Assembly: GCA_007844125.1 (NCBI GenBank)
Contig: CM017571.1
Coordinates: 4,305,771 to 4,369,770, forward strand
Direction of reading: 5' to 3'
Length of the DNA: 64,000 bases
From: Sinonovacula constricta
Taxonomy: Eukaryota > Mollusca > Bivalvia > Cardiida > Solecurtidae
Under the pieces are notes generated by a model. That model saw only the letters and a program-made list of their open reading frames with translations, was not told the origin of the DNA and ran no database searches. Below, in pieces: positions 13,331-26,579 of the stretch. Both the position numbers and the translations under genes were made by a program. The number at the start of each line of letters is the position of its first letter. The first letter of the stretch is position 1.

Positions 13331-14412
13331 GACAATAAAAATGCGCCGAAGGCTTTGGTGCATTCAGGTCTCGTTGTCCTTCATTTGTGACATCGTTATA
13401 ATACACTTTAAATTTAAATTAAATTAATATAATCGCCATAAAGGTATAATACAAGTAGTGTGTTGTTGTGTGTATGCAAAATAAATCCGCTCAGGTCACT
13501 CAGAGTTAACACTTTAGCAGCTTATCGTTGTGGCTTGGGACAGTTGTAATGCATTTGATTAAGGCAAACATTATTAAGAAAACATTTTCTTTTATTGATT
13601 GCATTGGTGATTAAGAACTAAAGTTAATAAACTAGTCTTGGTAAATATAATAATTTAAAAATTGATCAAGTTACCGCACCAGTACAAGTAATCAGTTTTT
13701 GTAAAGTATTGACCTATAAGCGGCGTTCTTGTGACAAGCCAAGCATCATACATCTTAATTTTAAAGCATGTTGTATAGCGATCGGAGAAACATATGGCAA
13801 GAAACATATTGTCCTTAACTTCAGTGGTCATCAAGATCTATGTGAATATTACGGTTTAATGACTTTTCAATGGTAGGAGTTTTGATCACAATCACATAAG
13901 AGGCATTATTTTAACTGTTATATTTTCAATATTCCATAAATCTAATACTGCCCTATAGATCATTTGATGCAATGCAATCGTGTTTACAAGAAGAAGGATT
14001 AAGCAAGTAAATAGTAAGATACTCTGCTACAAATACACAAACAAAGCTTCAGTTTTGATGATGCACACCTACTTACCTGCAAGTAGAGTGAAATTCCAAT
14101 GATAACCATATAGAGAATTAATTGCGCAATGTTTAATGGGCTAATGGTGGACACGTATTTAAATTCTAAAAAAAACATAATACAATCCTGTAATGTTGTT
14201 ACGAAAAAGTAATTATTATTGTTAATAATGTTGTTACTTATGTCTACATATGATGACCAGTAATAACGACATATTCACCATGAAGTTCATACTTGGATAC
14301 AAAGTAAGCGAGCATATTTACGAAAAAAAATATCGGTACGAATTAACATTGTAATGGCCGAAAATGACCAACAAAGACAGGCATAGACCAACAATTTGGG
14401 AAAATGTCTAAT
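13331..14412. other. No gene recognised
   Basis: AT-rich sequence with no supported feature. Confidence 0.5.
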
Positions 14413-14925
14413 TAAAGGTGATATCCGACAGTTTGGACCAGATTTTTTTCTCTTAAAGAACCCAATAAATGATTGTTGTCTGAAAAGATCACGCAAAATG
14501 CTGATTATTGATGTCCTACATCTTTGTGAAAAGTGCAACATAACACATCACTCATCATTACAAATATTATTAGTATTTACTATCTGAGCTACGCTGCACA
14601 GTTAGCTATTTTCAAACTAAGAACAAACCACGTGACCCGTACCTTTATATATTCATTCGGGTAATCGGCCCTGACGTCGATGTCTATTTTTAGCATAAAG
14701 CACAATCATGCTTATTTATAGTTTAAGAAAGAATGGGCATTTAGAGTGATTTAGTTCACGATTTCTACTGTCTTACAATTTAGACAATGGTCAAATTCGT
14801 GTTTTGTTAAACTTAGGTTTGACTTTTCGCAGAAATATGCTCCAATTCCCACAATTCAGGTTTACCTGTATTTGATGTATTTGATAAAGACAAACTGTTG
14901 GATACCTATTACCACCTATAAAGAG
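14413..14925 (-). mobile_element. MITE-like element, copy A (~510 bp)
   Basis: The left end (AAAGGTGATATCCGACAGTT at about 14415) and the right end (AACTGTTGGATACC, then ACCACCT, at about 14892-14920) are inverted relative to each other. The internal sequence GATTATTGATGTCCTACATC (near 14501) and the flank CATCACTCATCATTAC match the reverse complement of 63030-63190. The end after CAAACTGTTGGATACC matches the reverse complement of the segment starting at 62685. The two copies are therefore about 500 bp each, in opposite orientation. No coding capacity was seen; it is a non-autonomous DNA-transposon-type repeat. The autonomous source is unknown. Confidence 0.72.
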
Positions 14926-16860
14926 TAAATTATCACGTATTTATATTAATATATCAATATTTCATGGATGGATGATTTGGATGATGACTTATTTGTTAGA
15001 TTATTCAAACATGTATATATACTAAATAAGTTGTTCTGTTAATTAATAATGTAAATGTTGGTCCGAGGTATAGGCTCATATATGCAACTTGCGTTGCGAA
15101 AACATTTTCTTTTTTTTTCTTTTTTTTCTTGGAATGCGCTGTTTACAACGTTTTATATTTGCATTATTTTCCGGTAACTTTGATGCTCTGCATCAACCTT
15201 TTCTTGTAACATGTTATTACATGGGTCATTCGTATCAGCTCAGCATCTCAGTCTAAGCCTCTCACGTTCGGAGAGGAATAACGCACTCGGCAGAGGTTGC
15301 AATTAATTTCAAACTTAGTTTATGTATGAGCATTTCTTTTAGACATAACTTAATTTAAAATGCAAAATTATATAGAAAATATTGCCTGTTTAATACAACG
15401 GTTAGTATAATCGGATGTTAGTGACTTTTACAAGAAAAGTCGTTGATGCGACGCAAAAACTGGAACAGGTAAACAGGATAAAGCAATATGGGGGCAATTA
15501 ACAAAGACATATCTGAGAAGTTTTTATTTGAAGGTTTTGAATTTTAGTAAACTATAATTAAAACTCGAGAAAAAGTATGTATAACGTATATTCCTGAGAC
15601 CATTTTAAACAAAATTAAAGCAAAACAGGACACTCTTTAATAGGTTTTCCAAGAGTTACATTTATAGAATAAAGTTGCCAAAATTATTGTAAAAAACAAT
15701 GAAATTAACGTGTGCAAGCAGAAATTGAACATGTGCAGCGGCCTTACATTACACAAAAAATTATTGTTCAGATAGTATTTTTCTGGGACATAGTATTATG
15801 TATACTAAAAACAATGTTTAATATTTCCTAAACTTCAAATACTTTTCACATTTAAAGTGAAATGAGAGAAACAGTAAAGACAAAACGATCTAGTATGTCC
15901 TTAATCCCGATGGAATTAATGTTGTAACAAAGCAATGTTATTACCTTAGTATGTGCTACTGTGGTTTATAATTATACGCTGAGGTGACATTAAGAATACA
16001 ACTTAACAAAAGTTGCTGTTAAGTGAGAGGTAGTTTGTCATTCAAAAGAGGAAAGAAATATTACAAAAAACTAATCTTATTGTCCAAGATGGCTATTACT
16101 TTTACTTCTAGTAAATCTGTGAGTAAGGACGTAATAATTAGACCGAACACATTCAGTTTTTGCCAAATGTTCGTGTAATAAAAGTCTTGACAATGAATAA
16201 ATCACACGTCAGGTCTAGGGTTTGAACCAAGAACCCTCCAATCCCGAGTCCATAAGCTTAACCTTTTGATCAAGAACACTTCAAGCATATTATAAATGCT
16301 TTCTTGATGTGTTGAACGTTTCTCTTATGCAAATAAATTAAACATCCGAATCTTTTAATAAGATCCTTTTTAAAACTTGTCGTAACGGAACAAGGGATAG
16401 AAATTGAAAGCCTCAGATCAAGATTCCAAAGACAGGATCAATTAACCACAAACACTTCAGAGATGCTATAAAATGACTCCTGCACGCTGGCAGCACTGGA
16501 AATGCTATTTTTAGATTTGCGGGGACCTTACAGAAATCGTTAATGTGTCTTAAAATGTTACATAAACATTGCATCTAAAGTCATACTGTTTTGTTGCTAA
16601 TAGGTAATCTCAATTGGTTAACTTGCAGTCCGAACAACCAAGGACGTACTAAGAAGCTTCTATATCTACTTTCGTAAGTAAGGGCGTAGAGAGTCTCCAT
16701 GTACATTTAGCTAACGGTTCAGAATTTAAATATAATAAAGAAGTAATCCAAAATCTTTAGTTTTTACCATGTTTGCATAAAAGTTACACACATATAAAAG
16801 GAATTAAAAAATAAACCAATCAAAAATAGAACGCCGTTTAACGAATTAGGACCCCTATTT
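14926..16860. other. No gene recognised
   Basis: AT-rich sequence with a short T-run at 15110-15130. The stretch near 16205-16275 (GGGTTTGAACCAAGAACCC) faintly resembles a tRNA-derived repeat, but it is too decayed to call. Confidence 0.45.
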
Positions 16861-17590
16861 TATCAGGGTTAGAACGGGTGGTAAGCGTAAATGTGTACGG
16901 GAGTAGTACCCCTGACAGTTTGTTGTTGTTGTTGTTCATATTTTAAGATTGGGTCTTTTGTTTTTGAAGGATTTTCTATAAGGAAGATAATCTCGTGTAA
17001 TTTGGTGCAAAACAAAGCCAAAACATTGGGAAGTTAAAGAAATTCAAAATAACTACACTCCTATTGGACTAATCCATTTAGACCGGAACTGATAATTTCA
17101 CTGAAATTGTGCGGATACGCTATACAAAAATCACTGTGTATGTTTTCAGTGGTGGATAAACGTCTTTGCAACACATGCAACTTTTCTTCGCAGAGGCTCT
17201 TTTAATTGCTCCTTCTCTGAATATATGGTTTGGGGTTCCCCAAAATCGGTTCGCTGTTAAATTGCTTTTAAAGTTGTGACATTTACTATAGTAATAAAGA
17301 ACAAATTCATTTAGCGTCGTGTAACCTATAAAAGTCCTTAAAACAAACTTTCCCCATGTGCAAATTTCAGTGAGCATTCCATATATAGGCGTATACAATA
17401 ATCTGTATTTTCGAAGAGTTGTTTATTTGCTGATGAAAACGTGTGTGTTTCCAATTTTCTATTGGGTTGCTCATTTTATATTAATTTTGATCATTGTTTG
17501 CACACCTGCACACTTTGCGTAAGTGGTAAAATTTACACCGCCCAAACAGAGCCATCAAAGATCGCTTTGATTTATAAGGCATTCAAGAGG
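16861..17590. repeat. Dispersed repeat, copy 1 (unclassified)
   Basis: Three blocks recur at 52130-52470: GGGTGGTAAGCGTA (16876 and 52336), ACTGTGTATGTTTTCAGTG followed by GGATAA-CGTCTT (17131 and 52421), and CATTGTTTGCACACCTG followed by CACCGCC-AA and GCTTTGATTT (17494 and 52149). The block order differs between the copies. This could be one circularly permuted family or two tandem elements. No coding capacity was seen. Confidence 0.5.
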
Positions 17591-18204
17591 AAATAATATA
17601 ACACGACGGTTTTGTGACTTTTTCTGTTATCTTTTCTCAAAACCTGCAAAAACCTCTATGGGTAGGTTTCTTCCAATAAAGGAGTTTAAGGTTTTAATTA
17701 TCCTAAAATTTCAAACATATATCCGGAACACTCAAATACAGGAATAAACAGAATCACCTTATGTGCATTTTAGCATAGGCGGACAAAATCACACAATTTT
17801 AAAAATCAACAAATAAATTATATAAATCAAGCCCGGATTTACTGGTGGGAGCAACCGCTTGTCCCCAACCCCCGGACACATTTTCTATATCTTCAGAAAC
17901 GTCCTGATCGCACAATTTTTTTAGACAGTGATGTGATAATCACCATATCTCAGGCCCTTAAGTTGTCATATTCTTAGCCGCCCGAGCAGTAATAAATTGC
18001 ATTCGGGCCTCCTGCTCATCCACCAGCACGTCCACTTGCCCACGCTTCTAACTAAACCCGGAGGCCATCTGACTCATGAACAGCATCCACTTTCAACTGC
18101 CCCTCTAAAAAGCTTTATTGGCACTTCCGGTATTCCGATTATTTGTTTTGTTTGGTTTTTGTTTTTGAAATACATAGCAGCGATCAATTATAATTATTAA
18201 AGCG
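17591..18204. other. No gene recognised
   Basis: AT-rich sequence with no open frame or repeat that I could support. Confidence 0.45.
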
Positions 18205-18400
18205 ACGTCCAGCAATTTGGTGAGGAAAGACTCCAGACTTATATCTATGTAGAACCACCAACGCATCGCAAGTCATCTGGAAGACCGTCCCACAATAAGT
18301 CCTTTGCCCCGATCGGTACCCGAACCAACGCGGTGAGAGGCTTAGCAATCAGTGGAGTTACAAATCGGCGACCCTACCATTATGCCACGGGCTACCCCGA
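18205..18400 (-). mobile_element. Decayed tRNA-derived SINE
   Basis: The central stretch (GGAAAGACTCCAGACTTATA near 18222, later CATCTGGAAGACCGTCCCAC) aligns with the better-preserved SINE at 55985-56260. At the right side the decayed head reads, on the minus strand, GTGGCATAATGGTAGGGTCG and a weak B-box. It has the same orientation as the 56-kb copy. Confidence 0.65.
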
Positions 18401-18407
18401 CCCCCAA

Positions 18408-18465
18408 CACACACACACGCGCACGCGCGCACACACACGCACGCACACGCGCACGCACACACACC
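18408..18465. repeat. Alternating CA/CG dinucleotide tract
   Basis: A ~57-bp alternating purine-pyrimidine run (CACACACGCGCACGCGCGCA and so on) directly beside the decayed SINE head. Such tracts can adopt Z-DNA. Confidence 0.95.
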
Positions 18466-19612
18466 GATTGTTTGTCACCTCATATCCCAATCAAAGTAGC
18501 AGTAGACCTTCAGTGCAATAAAAGTCAACACTTTCTGGTAATGACAAAATGGTTAAAAGGTGCGAAAAAGTATTGAATTGTTTTTATATACAGGATTTTG
18601 TTGTTGATGTGAATTACAGAAATGTGTTGAGGTATCTTATCTTATATCAAATTCAAATTAAATAAACAAAAGTGGCAATAGTTCTTAGCAGGTGAAGGAC
18701 AAAACTATTTCTGTTCATTTTGCATAACTGGACAAAAAATCTATCCTGTAAATTTTCCAAAGCAGACAAAATTCCCGATCTGAAATACACATGACCTCTG
18801 TCATGAAGATTTAAACTCCAATGCGGCCGCAAATAAAACTGTTACTTTAATCGAGAACGAAAGCAATTTATTTTAATCTCCCGACGTTAATTCTATCCAT
18901 CAATATTGTTTCAGGCATTCCAAATATTCTTCCTTTAACCGTATAAGCGTTTTACTCGTGACCAAGTCATGGTGTTTGCATGCTACATGCCCCTACTGAA
19001 CCGACTATACTTTTAAGATCGAATAGACATGACATTGAACAAAACGTCTTGTAACAAGGTGCAAGTAATTTGCTTTATTATAAACATCTAATGACTTAAA
19101 TACCATGATCGCGTAAAAATGCACTACTTCTTTACTGTTCTTCGAAATATTCACGTTTCAATCAAATATCATCTATCGAATCAGTATTTTGAGCATATAT
19201 TCTTTGGCACGTACATGTCAATGTTTATATATATTTGTTTAAAGTGACACATTCTACAATAAGAACAAATAACTAACAGAATAGGAGCACATTCATAGAA
19301 CCATGTGTGTTCATGCTTAAATGGGCAATTTAATCATTTTGGGTTAACGCCACTAAATTGTTAAGTTCAAACATAATTGGACTAATTGGTTTGAGTTGAC
19401 GACCCCTGTCCAGAAATGCTGCCGGTTGTAAACACAGAATGCAGTGTTGATGTCTATCAATACCCAGTGATAAGACTGATGATTACTTGGGTTTAACTGT
19501 TGATGATTAACTCTAGGCAGATGTTCATCTATTTCAGGGAACTGGTTGACGGATGGCAGAGATAATGACATGATAGTTGGCCGGAAATCACGAGACGTCC
19601 CAGAACGTCAGC
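18466..19612. other. No gene recognised
   Basis: AT-rich sequence with no supported feature. Confidence 0.45.
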
Positions 19613-19990
19613 AATTCAATTCAATTCAATATTTTATTGGCACAAACTTATATGTTTATGGCCATATATAAATAAATATGGCGACAAAAATACACATATA
19701 AAGTATAATTAATTGCATACATGTTAAACAAAGAGAAAAGTATGTAGCAAATGTACAAGGTATGTGTATACTATTAAGTCAAATACAGTTATATTTCATG
19801 GTAACATGGAGGTTAAAAAAATTACTACTATACATTTTTTCTTTTACAATATGCAAGGTATACAAATCTAGCTAGTCGTTTAGTTAATCCTGTTTGATTG
19901 CATTTCATTAGTTGTTTGAATTAAACAATACCTGGCCAAAAGCAAAAAGGTAAGGTGGGCACCAACAACATGTGACTTTGATTTCATTGA
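19613..19990 (-). mobile_element. 5'-truncated LINE 3' end
   Basis: The segment begins with a short tandem TTCAA/ATTCA run (about 19614-19637), then ATATTTTATTGGCACAAACT. This is the reversed 3' end of a non-LTR element whose tail is a short tandem repeat rather than poly(A). Up to about 19990 the sequence looks like 3' UTR with a short, decayed coding remnant. The exact left boundary inside the element is not visible. Confidence 0.55.
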
Positions 19991-21956
19991 ACTTCGTGCA
20001 AGTCATTCATTTCTCTGTTGATAACTGCACGTATATTCCTTGTCGCCATGGCGTCTATATGTAATTGTTCATGGAAACGTCCTATGGTTGTTGCCATATT
20101 GTCTTTTCCCCAGACTAGACGCCATAAACAACGTGCTTTCATTGAAATGCTCAATCAATGTTGTATTGTATCAAATACAGTTGTTGGATTGCAGACCACT
20201 TTCCTAGACAGTATTACCTGCACTTGTTTCGCCATTGTTAAGCTGAAAACCATCACCTCTGCTTCGTAGACAATTCCTTTCAATGTATTTGGCTTTTTAA
20301 TAATTAATTAATTTACGGTTTAACACAATTTTCACACATACTATTGTGTCGGTTTAGTTATTAAAAAGTACCATTCACACTTAAAAGAACAGTTAACACA
20401 ATATATTGTAAACAATTATTTTTTTCTAAAATACAAATGAATTAGTACTTTTGCCATTATGCTTACTGTACTTAACTTTCTGATATTTTATTTCCGATTG
20501 CAATTAATTGAAATGGGCATAAGTAGACTCCTTATATTTAGTCATACTTCAGCCAACAAGAAAGCAGAAATATATTTCCTGCGTAAAAATTGTCATGAAA
20601 ATGAATGAGGCCTGCATGATCGCAAATTATTTAGACTGGTGTCAAACGCAAGCCAAAGGCACAAGAATTGCTTACTAATGGGAGACAACTAGAACAAAAT
20701 CACTTTATTTATGTTTAACTGATTAATCTCCCTGTGATTATACAGTGAAAATTCAACGGTGATGTTATTTTTACTGTTGATTAGTCAAATATATTCAAAT
20801 AAATTTACCAATTCGCCGCAACATTTAAATAAAAGAATAAAAGTATTATGAACACTGTTTAATGTGGAACATTAGTAAGCGTGATTTGTTGTTCATAATA
20901 ATATTCATCACATGATTCCCCTTGTTCTTCATTCAATATATCCATTACGTATTTTATTATGCAACACTAGTTTTATACGGCTTTTTGACAGATTACGTCG
21001 TCGACGTCATCATAATGCAGATCGTCTCATACCACTATTTCACCAAGTATTGTTGTTAAATTTCGTAAAATCGCATATTGGTTAGTCAAATCGTTTGATA
21101 CAAAGAATCTTACACTCGTTGTCATTCATTAGAAACATTGATAAAACTCGTCTAGGAAAATGATAGTAATAGGCTCGCTTACTATCACTTTTCCTGAACT
21201 TGTTTAATAAATGTTAGTATTAAATAACAACTCGTATATAAGTATATATCATGTTTGCTTCTAATTAAAATTATTGTCAATTAGACAAAATCGGTCATAC
21301 ATTTAAAAATGCTCGGGTTGCTGACGTGTAACTTTATCTGACACATCTGCTACTTACCAGTTAAGTCACAGGTCAGGTCTAAGGCCCCAAATTCTATCGC
21401 ACTTACAGCTGTCCATCTTCTTAGCAACCGTCTGTGACTCTCACATCCACCCATGTAACAGGCTCTCGGCAATCTCAAGCAATGTTGACCTAATAGGGAT
21501 AACGAGATTTATTATAATTTCTATTGAAGACTTAGTTTTAAAATTTATGACTCTGTTTTATTTCAGACTGAAAACTTCAGAGTACACGGATATTTTTTGC
21601 AGTTACGATGAAAATATTTTGTACGTTTTCAGCAGGACAGTTAATACGCGCTTTGGGACAATATCGCCTTATATGTTTAATACATATGATTCAATAGTAC
21701 TAACAAAATAGATTTTAGCTGGCATCATTTAGATAAACAATTTTGAAATAATACAACCCCATCTCATTTTCTATTTTGTTTAAATATTTGTTTTAGTTCA
21801 ATCAAAGTAGAATTGATATTTCAAAGGTGTCACCTCAAATTGTGCAATTTTACACAGGGTGGTAAATAATTATGTCCCTTGACAGTATCCAAATACATAG
21901 TACAATTGTGATAGAAACAAAACAAGGAGACTAGTAACAAATAGAACAGAACAGTC
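19991..21956. other. No gene recognised
   Basis: AT-rich sequence. The short frame at 20018-20269 has no recognisable domain. Confidence 0.45.
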
Positions 21957-22079
21957 TTTTTTTTTTTCAACGTTTACATAGTACATAGTTGCAAGATAAT
22001 TACAATTAATTTTACTGTCACTGATCATCAAGTCTCCTCAAAACCACATACAAACACAGACACAAACGCAACAAAGTTG

Positions 22080-24400
22080 TCATTGTGGTTGTTCAATTGT
22101 GGGGTTTTCAGAAATGTTATCGAGTTTTATATCTGATGTGTTTATGCTATCTTTAAGTCTTAAACCAAGAGGTCTGATGGCTTTGGGTGATCGATCATAA
22201 AGCTCTTCACTTTTAGGGTTGAAGACACAATTAAACGTTAGGTTATCGGGGTTAGACACGAGTTTAATTATATACTGCAAAGAAAGTTTCTCGCGACGCA
22301 AGAATAATGATGGTTCATTGGCTTCAACGTAAAGGCTCTGCACCGTTGAGGTCCTGAACGCTCCTAGAGCTAGACGAAGTCCCTGGTTATGAACGACGCC
22401 CATCATCTGGAGATAGGACCTGTCAGAACCATAGACTATGCTTCCGTAATCTAATTTAGACCGAATTAGAGAACGGTACAGAAGTAACAAGGTTTTCTTA
22501 TCGGCTCCCTAGTCTGTATGGGATAAATATTTAAGCAAGTTAAGAGCCTTGAGACATTTCTTCTATTCTTCTTGATGTAATTGATATGTGGAAGAAAAGT
22601 CAGTTTCCTTTCAAAAACGACTCTAAGAAACTTAGTTTCCTGGACGACGAGAATGCGAACGTTATTTAAAAACAATTCGGGGTCAATATGAAGACCACGT
22701 TTATGACAGAAATGTATACACTTGGTTTTGGTTGGAGAAAATTTAAAACCGTTGGTGTTGCTCCATTTTCGCAACTTATTAAGACATTGTTGTAATTGTC
22801 TTTCAATTGTGCTCATATTTTTAGAGCGGTAACAAATAAAGAAATCGTCCACAAAAAGTGAACAGTCAACCCCTTCATGAAGGGTTTTTACAATATTATT
22901 TATTTTTATGTTAAAAAGGGTAACAGATAGAATACTACCCTGAGGACACCTTGTTCCTGTTTATGAACAGATGACAGGGTGGACCCAATCTTTACCTGAA
23001 AATTTCTGTCAGAAAGGAAGCTGTCAATGAAAATTGGTAAACGACATCTGAGACCAAGGTCACCTAAATCCTTTAAAATCCCATGTATCCAAGCCGTGTC
23101 AAAAGCCTTTTCAAGATCGAAAAACACATCTACAAGGTGTCCCTTCTTGATAAAGGCATCACGAATGCGTGTTTCTAAACGAACAAGATGATCGAATGTG
23201 CTACGTTGGTGTCTGAATCCACTTTGATATTCTGAAATTAAGTTGTTGGACTCAAGATACCAGACAAGTCTATTATTGATCATTCGTTCTAAGGTTTTAC
23301 AAATACAGCTCGTCAAAGCAATAGGTCTATAGCTTTGAGGATCTGTTGGGCCCTAACCTTATTTATGAAGTGGAATAATGAAGGCATTTTTCCAAGAATC
23401 GGGTACTTTACCAGATATCCAAATTTCATTAAAGATTGACAGAAGTAAGTTTAGAGATCGAATTGGTGAATGTTTTAAGAATTGATACGGTATGTCGTCT
23501 GGACCAGCAGCGGTATCATGCGATTTATTTGGAGCATCTTTAAGCTATTTCAAGGAAAAGGATTGATTGTAAGTTTCGTTATTATTAGATTTAAAATTAA
23601 CCATTTCCCTTTCAGCAGAGTGTTTAAAGGTTTGAAATTGAGGCGTGTAGTTGGCCGATGAGGACTTTTTGGCAAAATTTTCAGCCAGTGTGTTCGAAAT
23701 GTTTTGTTTATCTGTTACTACGGTGCGATTTGATTTAAGGTGGTTAACAGTTGAATATGATGGTTTGCCGCTAATCTTTTCAATAGCAGACCAAACGTTT
23801 CTTTGAAGTCTTGCCATTTATTTTTGAAACATACTTTTGCCAAGATGTTCGATTAGCATTGCCCGTTCTTTTTCAAGGTTATTAAGATTTGTATCGGTGG
23901 ATCGAACATTAAATTGCTTTAATGCCGCCCTACGTTTACGAATCGATTTTTACACTCTTCATTAAACTAAGGCTTATTATGTTTTGATTTAGTCGAGGTC
24001 TTAGGTATCCACCTTTCTGCAATATTGTGCAAAGTGTTTGAAAATGCGACGATTTTGTCATCTACATTTCCTACTGAAGTTGGGACAAGTTCTGCAGAAC
24101 AAAGTGCTGAGAACAGGTCCTACTTTGCTCTGTCCAGCTTCCAACGAGGATTATCGTCGCCTATTGGCGAAGTACAGTTTGTAAGGATTATAGGAAAGTG
24201 ATCACTTCCACAAATGTCATCGTGTTCATCCCAAGTGTAATCTAAATATACAGAGGGGTGACACAATGTTAGGTCTAATGATGAATAGTGCCCAGTTGTG
24301 GGGTGCAAGTATGTTGGCTTTTTATTATTGACCAGACATATGTCATTATGGGCAATAAAGTTTTCTATCGTCTTGCCCATATTATTACAACAAGTCACAT
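22080..24400 (-). pseudogene. LINE ORF2 (endonuclease and reverse transcriptase), broken
   Basis: Remnants of the bifunctional ORF2 enzyme that nicks target DNA and copies element RNA. The C-terminal third of the APE-type endonuclease is at 24398-24120 (HYSSLDLTLC, then GSDHFPIIL, the conserved catalytic SDH). A linker is at 23817-23545. The reverse transcriptase begins at about 23316 (YQSGFRHQRSTFDHLV, then DLEKAFDTAW). A one-base shift near 22950 precedes the CPQGSIL block, and the active-site motif FVDD lies at about 22857-22846. The thumb and C-terminal region run at 22852-22466 and 22490-22080. At least three frameshifts and several stops mean no functional product. Confidence 0.88.
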
Positions 24401-24789
24401 GATATTAAAGATGGTGACAACGGTGAAACGAGAAGTTGTTTGTTTTATTTGTAGAAACAAGAACTCAAGAAATTATAGTTTAGACAGCAAGAAAGCAAAA
24501 GACAAGATCACATTTGCTCTTAACCACGTAGGTCAATGCCTCCCTCTGTTTATCTTTTAAAACCAAGTTCTTGTCGTATTTCTTAACTGCCCCGTGGATC
24601 ACGTCCATGTTTATTTACAAATGCCATTAATATCACTATGCTTTCTTCCAAAAATAGTGCTCTTGATATAATTAAATATCTTTAATTATTTACTTCAATA
24701 TATGTCTTTTTAGTAGATGTTTATTCATTTTATGTAGAAGTATTATTTCAATTTGAAAATATCCCTAAAATAACACTTTAAAATTTCCG

Positions 24790-25830
24790 TCAAAAATCTT
24801 GACGTGAGCCCATTGCAGAGGTGTCTGAGAGAGGAACGAACGACAACTCTGCATGGGAGATTGATATTTTAGGTGCTTTAACAGGTGACCTTGGTGGTTT
24901 TTTAGTGTCCGATGGAGACTCCATTAGACACTCGAATTTGTTTTGATGGGTGTTAATTATCCGAGTGTTAGGAGCAGTGGAAGGACTATGTCCTCTCCTT
25001 TGTCCCGACAGACCAGGTGTCTCCTTAGAGGAGACCGGGTCCTTGGCTGCAGGCTTGTTTTGTGCCTTTGCATTATTCTTTACAGAATTACTTGACGGGG
25101 CAGTGTTTTTGATCGGGGAAGAAGTTTGAGTCGTGGAAGATTCCAATACCTTGTATTTTGAAGGAATTATGATTTTGTCAGTGGTTTGGTCACCAGTCGG
25201 GACCTCATACTGGGTGAAATTGTCCCTGTGCTCTGAGATGCTTTTTTGGTTGCTGGGGCATATGTTGCGCCTCTAGCAGGAGTTGCCTTGTCTTTTGCCA
25301 ACTTCCTGGCTTCTGGAAAGGAGATGTTATTTGTGTACTTTATTTTAAGTACTCCCTTTACCAGTTTCCAGGCAGGGCAATCCCTGGAGTAGGTCTCATG
25401 TGGTCCAGCACAATTAACACATTTAAGTGGGTTAGGACATACGTCTTCCCTGTGTTGGGAGGACACTTCGCCGCAACGAGGGCAATGGTCGTCGTCCTTA
25501 CATGGACTCGTGGTGGCCAAACTTCTGACAATGAAAACACCGAAGTGGATTTGGAATGTACACCTGCACTTTCACGTTGAGGTAACCGACTTTAATCGAA
25601 GTAGGGAGTGATGGGTTTGCGAAACTTAAAACAACAGTGTTTGTCGGAACTCGCCGGCCGTCCCTCAGGAATGATATCCTGCGAACACCACACACCTCCT
25701 GTGGCGTGATTTCCACGAGGATATCCTCCTCAGAGACACCAGTAAGGTCGGGGCATCGAATGACTTCTTTCGACGAGTTCAGAGAAGAGTGGGATAGGTT
25801 TTTACTTTTAAGGAACAAGAGTCAGTTAGT
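24790..25830 (-). pseudogene. LINE ORF1 (gag-like, CCHC zinc knuckles), broken
   Basis: This is the RNA-binding ORF1 protein of a Jockey-type LINE, which would coat the element RNA. The first frame (25818-25498) reads the conserved module before the knuckles (EDILVEITPQEVCGVRRI, VPTNTVVLSF) and the first knuckle, CFHCQKFGHHES. A frameshift near 25505 moves the rest into the frame of 25520-25167, with knuckles CPRCGEVSSQHREDVC and CVNCAGPHETYSRDC. A stop at about 25167 and a further shift are followed by a Ser/Pro/Lys-rich tail in the frame of 25146-24790. The N-terminus is missing, so the copy is 5'-truncated. All three knuckles keep their metal ligands, so decay is moderate. Confidence 0.85.
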
Positions 25831-26023
25831 TTAAGTAGTTTATCGGAGTAGGTTTAGCGATCAGTTTCAAAAAGTAAGCAGTCATTTTAATAATAAAAAA
25901 GGCACGACATGACAGTAGACAAACTTTTACGCTGTTGTAAAGCATACTCTAGAAAGAAATCATTTAAAATTTGACCAATGTAATACAATACAATACAATG
26001 GAATACAATACAATATCTTTATT

Positions 26024-26354
26024 TCTCCCATTGTTGTTTGTATGTTTATTGGGTTTATCGTCCCACCAACAGTATTTCCGTTATCTGCAGACGGTGTCCA
26101 CTTGAAGCAGATATAGTGCTGCCTTTACTGTGTATAGCATGCCGTGAACACCTGGCATGATACCACACCTAGTCAAATTATCCCGACACCGTGCCAACCA
26201 GTCGTGGAACTAAACTTATATTTGCTTGAGCGTTAGCAAGGGAGCTATACCACTACCATTTTTTAACGACTGGTATGTCGCGGCCCGGGGACTCCCGTAC
26301 CTGGAGCCGACGCTCTACCGATTGCGCTACCAGGTCCAGTCTCTCCCATTGTTG
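26024..26354 (-). mobile_element. tRNA-derived SINE in the LINE 3' UTR, with 13-bp target duplication
   Basis: The SINE body is 26037-26341 on the minus strand, flanked by perfect direct repeats TCTCCCATTGTTG at 26024-26036 and 26342-26354. The head reads, on the minus strand, GACCTGGTAGCGCAATCGGT, a tRNA-like A-box region, followed by a weak B-box. The tail ends CCAATAAACATACAAACAA. A second copy in the opposite orientation lies at 59152-59440. RNA polymerase III would transcribe such an element; mobilisation depends on a LINE. Confidence 0.9.
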
Positions 26355-26579
26355 GAGTTTCCTTGTATATGTAAAGAACAATGGTATACAAACAAAAATA
26401 TAAATGAAAAATAGACATTATTAAACCTAAACTAACATGGTTTACAAATAGGACAACAGGTGAGTAAATAAGGAAAGGGCATAAAAAATAGAATAGATAT
26501 CTTGAAAATTAAACAAGTAAACAACACATTAAACAGATAGATAAAAAATAGAGACACATTGTCATAAAACATGGACTGA

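Larger units (their letters stand above)
21957..25870 (-). mobile_element. Decayed Jockey-type LINE
   Basis: A non-LTR retrotransposon on the minus strand. From its 5' to 3' end it has an ORF1 with zinc knuckles (25830-24790), a partial endonuclease (24400-24110), a linker, a reverse transcriptase (23320-22850), a C-terminal domain to 22080, and a poly(A) tail seen as the T-run at 21957-21968. The copy is dead: the N-terminal half of the endonuclease is missing between about 24790 and 24400, and several frameshifts and stops interrupt both ORFs. The 5' end is truncated inside ORF1 near 25870. The Jockey-group call rests on the ORF1 layout plus the C-terminal motif HNQGLRLALGAFRTS. Confidence 0.9.

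Noticed and set aside
13206..13406. Acidic Asp/Glu/Ala-rich minus-strand frame
   Set aside because: Produced by a low-complexity trinucleotide tract; no conserved motif or gene structure around it.
18333..18576. Two His/Arg/Thr-rich frames
   Set aside because: Translations of the CA/CG tract and the decayed SINE.
26270..26341. Possible tRNA gene on the minus strand
   Set aside because: The tRNA-like sequence is the head of a SINE with a body, tail and 13-bp target duplication, and its B-box is degenerate.
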